64,000 nucleotides of DNA from an uncultured Clostridia bacterium (GTDB lineage Bacteria > Bacillota > Clostridia > Oscillospirales > Acutalibacteraceae), in the NCBI GenBank assembly GCA_947625785.1, contig CANQPS010000006.1, positions 61,062 to 125,061 on the forward strand. Reading direction: 5' to 3'. How positions within the stretch are numbered: the first letter of the stretch is position 1; each line of letters opens with the position of its first letter. The translations under genes and the position numbers were made by a program. The notes beneath the pieces are model-generated. The model saw only the letters and a list, made by a program, of their open reading frames with translations. It was not told the origin of the DNA and ran no database searches. Below, piece by piece: positions 62,633-64,000 of the stretch.

Positions 62633-64000
62633 TTAACTTTCTCTCGGTGTACCACAAGCACAAACCCTGACAAACATAGGATTCATTTTCTTGCAATTTT
62701 CACATATCCACTGAGTACTCGAAAAATCCAAATCATCATTATTATTAGATTCTAAATCTCCAAGTATTTCTGTTCCACCTATTTCATCAAGTACTTCTGT
62801 GTTCGATTCCGGCTGGACTTTTGGTTTTCTCACAATAGGTTTAACCGGTATATCTATCATATCTGATGAATTATAATTTTTGTTATTTTCTGCATTCTCT
62901 GCTAATGCTTGTCTTATAGGTAATTTACTGCCCCTTGTGCCTCCTCTTGAAGCTGCACTACTCTTTGTTGCTCCTGCTAACCCTTTTGTAGACCTTGTTG
63001 GTTTTGCAACCGGTTCTTCTTTATCAGGCTCTGTAAATATAAGGTTTGTTTGAGATGTTTCTATCTTATTTGCTTGAGATAGCCTTTTCACAGGTTCAGT
63101 ATTTGGGTTGACTGATTCAACCGGCTCAGGTGATAATATTGTACTACCTGTTTTTAATGGCTTTGCAACCCTTGGAGGTTTTACAACTGTTTCTGTATTT
63201 ACATCTTCAATATCAGCTTTTTCCTGTACGGGTTCTGCTATATTTATAGTTCTTTTTGTCTTTGTTGCTATATCATCAGCAGTTTCAATAGTTTTAACTA
63301 CTCTTGTTGCTTTTGTTGTAACCTTTTCAGGTGCAGTTCTTGTTGATTTAGGTTGTTCAGCCGTTGTTATAACTCTTGGCTTTTTATCAACCGTTGTTGC
63401 TGTAACTGTTTTCGCAACTTTTGTTGTCTTTACAGGCGAAACCTCTACTGTTGAAGAAGTTTTCTTTCTTGCAACTGCGGCAACGGTGGTTTTTCTTTGG
63501 ACATTTTCACTCTCAGCAGGTTTTACAACAGCTTCTTCCGATATTTGTTTTTCCTCTGATGTTTGCGATTTTATTATTGGTCTTTCCTTTACCTTTGGTT
63601 TTATTTCTCCTGTCTGTCTAACTGGCATTTCAATTACAGGTCTATCTACTAATGGTTTTTCTTCTGGCGTTGATGACGATTTTATTACCGATTTATCTTT
63701 AATAATAGGAGTTTCTGATACTTTTCTTCCGTCTGGTTGCCTTACATTTTTTTCTGCCACAGGTCTCTCTATCACAGGTTTTTCTATCACAGGTTTTTCT
63801 ATTACAGGTTTTTCTATTACAGGTTTTTCTATTACAGGTTTTTCTATCACAGGTTTTTCTATCACAGGTTTTTCTATCACAGGTTTTTCTATCACAGGTT
63901 TTTCTATCACAGGTTTTTCTATCACAGGTTTTTCTATTACAGGTTTTTCTATCACAGGTTTTTCTATCACAGGTTTTTCTATCACAGGTTTTTCTATCAC
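62633..64000 (-). CDS. Repeat protein with PVIEK tandem array and C-terminal zinc ribbon (partial, N-terminus beyond window)
   Basis: At least 455 residues, entering from the right edge with no start in the window. The N-terminal visible part is a PVIEK tandem array, followed by degenerate PVIE/VDRPVIEMP units. A long Thr/Val/Lys/Pro-rich low-complexity region follows (TKVAKTVTATT, TKATRVVKTIE). The C-terminus is a short zinc ribbon, WICENCKKMNPMFVRVCACG. The ribbon recalls zinc-finger tails that bind nucleic acid or proteins; the array may be an extended spacer. No family is recognised and function is unknown. Confidence 0.7.
   Translation of the reverse strand: MIEKPVIEKPVIEKPVIEKPVIEKPVIEKPVIEKPVIEKPVIEKPVIEKPVIEKPVIEKPVIEKPVIEKPVIEKPVIERPVAEKNVRQPDGRKVSETPIIKDKSVIKSSSTPEEKPLVDRPVIEMPVRQTGEIKPKVKERPIIKSQTSEEKQISEEAVVKPAESENVQRKTTVAAVARKKTSSTVEVSPVKTTKVAKTVTATTVDKKPRVITTAEQPKSTRTAPEKVTTKATRVVKTIETADDIATKTKRTINIAEPVQEKADIEDVNTETVVKPPRVAKPLKTGSTILSPEPVESVNPNTEPVKRLSQANKIETSQTNLIFTEPDKEEPVAKPTRSTKGLAGATKSSAASRGGTRGSKLPIRQALAENAENNKNYNSSDMIDIPVKPIVRKPKVQPESNTEVLDEIGGTEILGDLESNNNDDLDFSSTQWICENCKKMNPMFVRVCACGTPRES
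63781..64000 (-). repeat. 15-bp tandem repeat encoding PVIEK
   Basis: Fourteen complete 15-bp units (tttctatcacaggtt on the plus strand) run from 63781 to 63990, with a partial unit at the window edge and a degenerate one before it. The only difference among units is a C/T change making the Val codon GTG (ten) or GTA (four), so all encode the same five residues. Confidence 0.95.

Noticed and set aside
63781..64000. Regular array considered as CRISPR
   Set aside because: The 15-bp units are contiguous with no spacers and lie in frame within a coding region.

Overview
The right-hand 49.5 kb is low-GC chromosome from an anaerobic Firmicute of the class Clostridia. The gene orders (tig-clpP-clpX-lon-engB; rplS-lepB-rbgA-rnhB-yraN; ruvC-ruvA-ruvB; an ecfA1-ecfA2-ecfT cluster; a fab/acc operon), the L21 and L19 leader regions and the DUF5711, DUF1292 and DUF378 proteins all point there. 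I cannot name the genus. The left-hand 14.4 kb has clearly higher GC content and different codon use, and is made of mobile DNA.

Positions 1 to about 6100 are the recombination end of a mobilizable or conjugative element. It holds a MobC-type relaxosome protein (running off the window), an inverted-repeat region that could be oriT, two paralogous XRE-like regulators, a sigma/HTH-like protein, an AntA/AntB-KilAC antirepressor, an excisionase and a tyrosine integrase. The integrase has Cys in place of the catalytic Arg of its HxxR box. Positions about 6100 to 14300 hold a second element of roughly 50% GC. It carries an excisionase-like gene, a primase plus DUF3987 ATPase-type replication protein, an unknown small gene, a sequence resembling the cos region of HK97-type phages, a lone HK97-fold major capsid protein, a zinc-finger/SHOCT pair and two serine recombinases. 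No terminase, portal or tail gene is visible, so it looks like a small capsid-encoding phage satellite. It is decaying: I count at least six separate lesions (lost start codon, frameshifts, a deleted catalytic domain, an in-frame TGA). It stops just before a tRNA-Leu(CAA).

From 14.5 kb the chromosome holds, on the + strand, a PdaA-like deacetylase and an RluA-type pseudouridine synthase. Next comes a preQ1-riboswitch-controlled queuosine precursor operon (queD-queE-folE-queC-queF), which covers GTP to preQ1. Then come rplU-prp-rpmA with an L21 leader region, a zinc-ribbon membrane protein, obgE and mrnC. On the - strand follow a cohesin-like surface protein, a Xer-type recombinase, engB, lon, clpX, clpP, tig, a phosphoesterase, thrC, an M19 dipeptidase, yraN, rnhB, rbgA, lepB and rplS. 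rmuC (+) and serS (-) come next. A MarR-type regulator with a palindromic operator then leads fabD-fabG-fabF-accB-fabZ-accC-accD-accA. This operon covers malonyl-CoA formation and most of fatty-acid elongation but lacks fabH, acpP and an enoyl reductase.

The last part is a long - strand operon (ruvC-ruvA-ruvB-glmM-rRNA methyltransferase-ecfA1-ecfA2-ecfT-truA-DUF5711), a beta-carbonic anhydrase and a fused ABC exporter. Beyond these are a 44-residue Cys/Gly-rich peptide gene, DUF1292 and DUF378 proteins and, cut by the window edge, a protein with a perfect 15-bp tandem repeat encoding PVIEK. A 37-bp intergenic motif with fixed length and conserved ends occurs three times (39.4, 61.54 and 61.62 kb).
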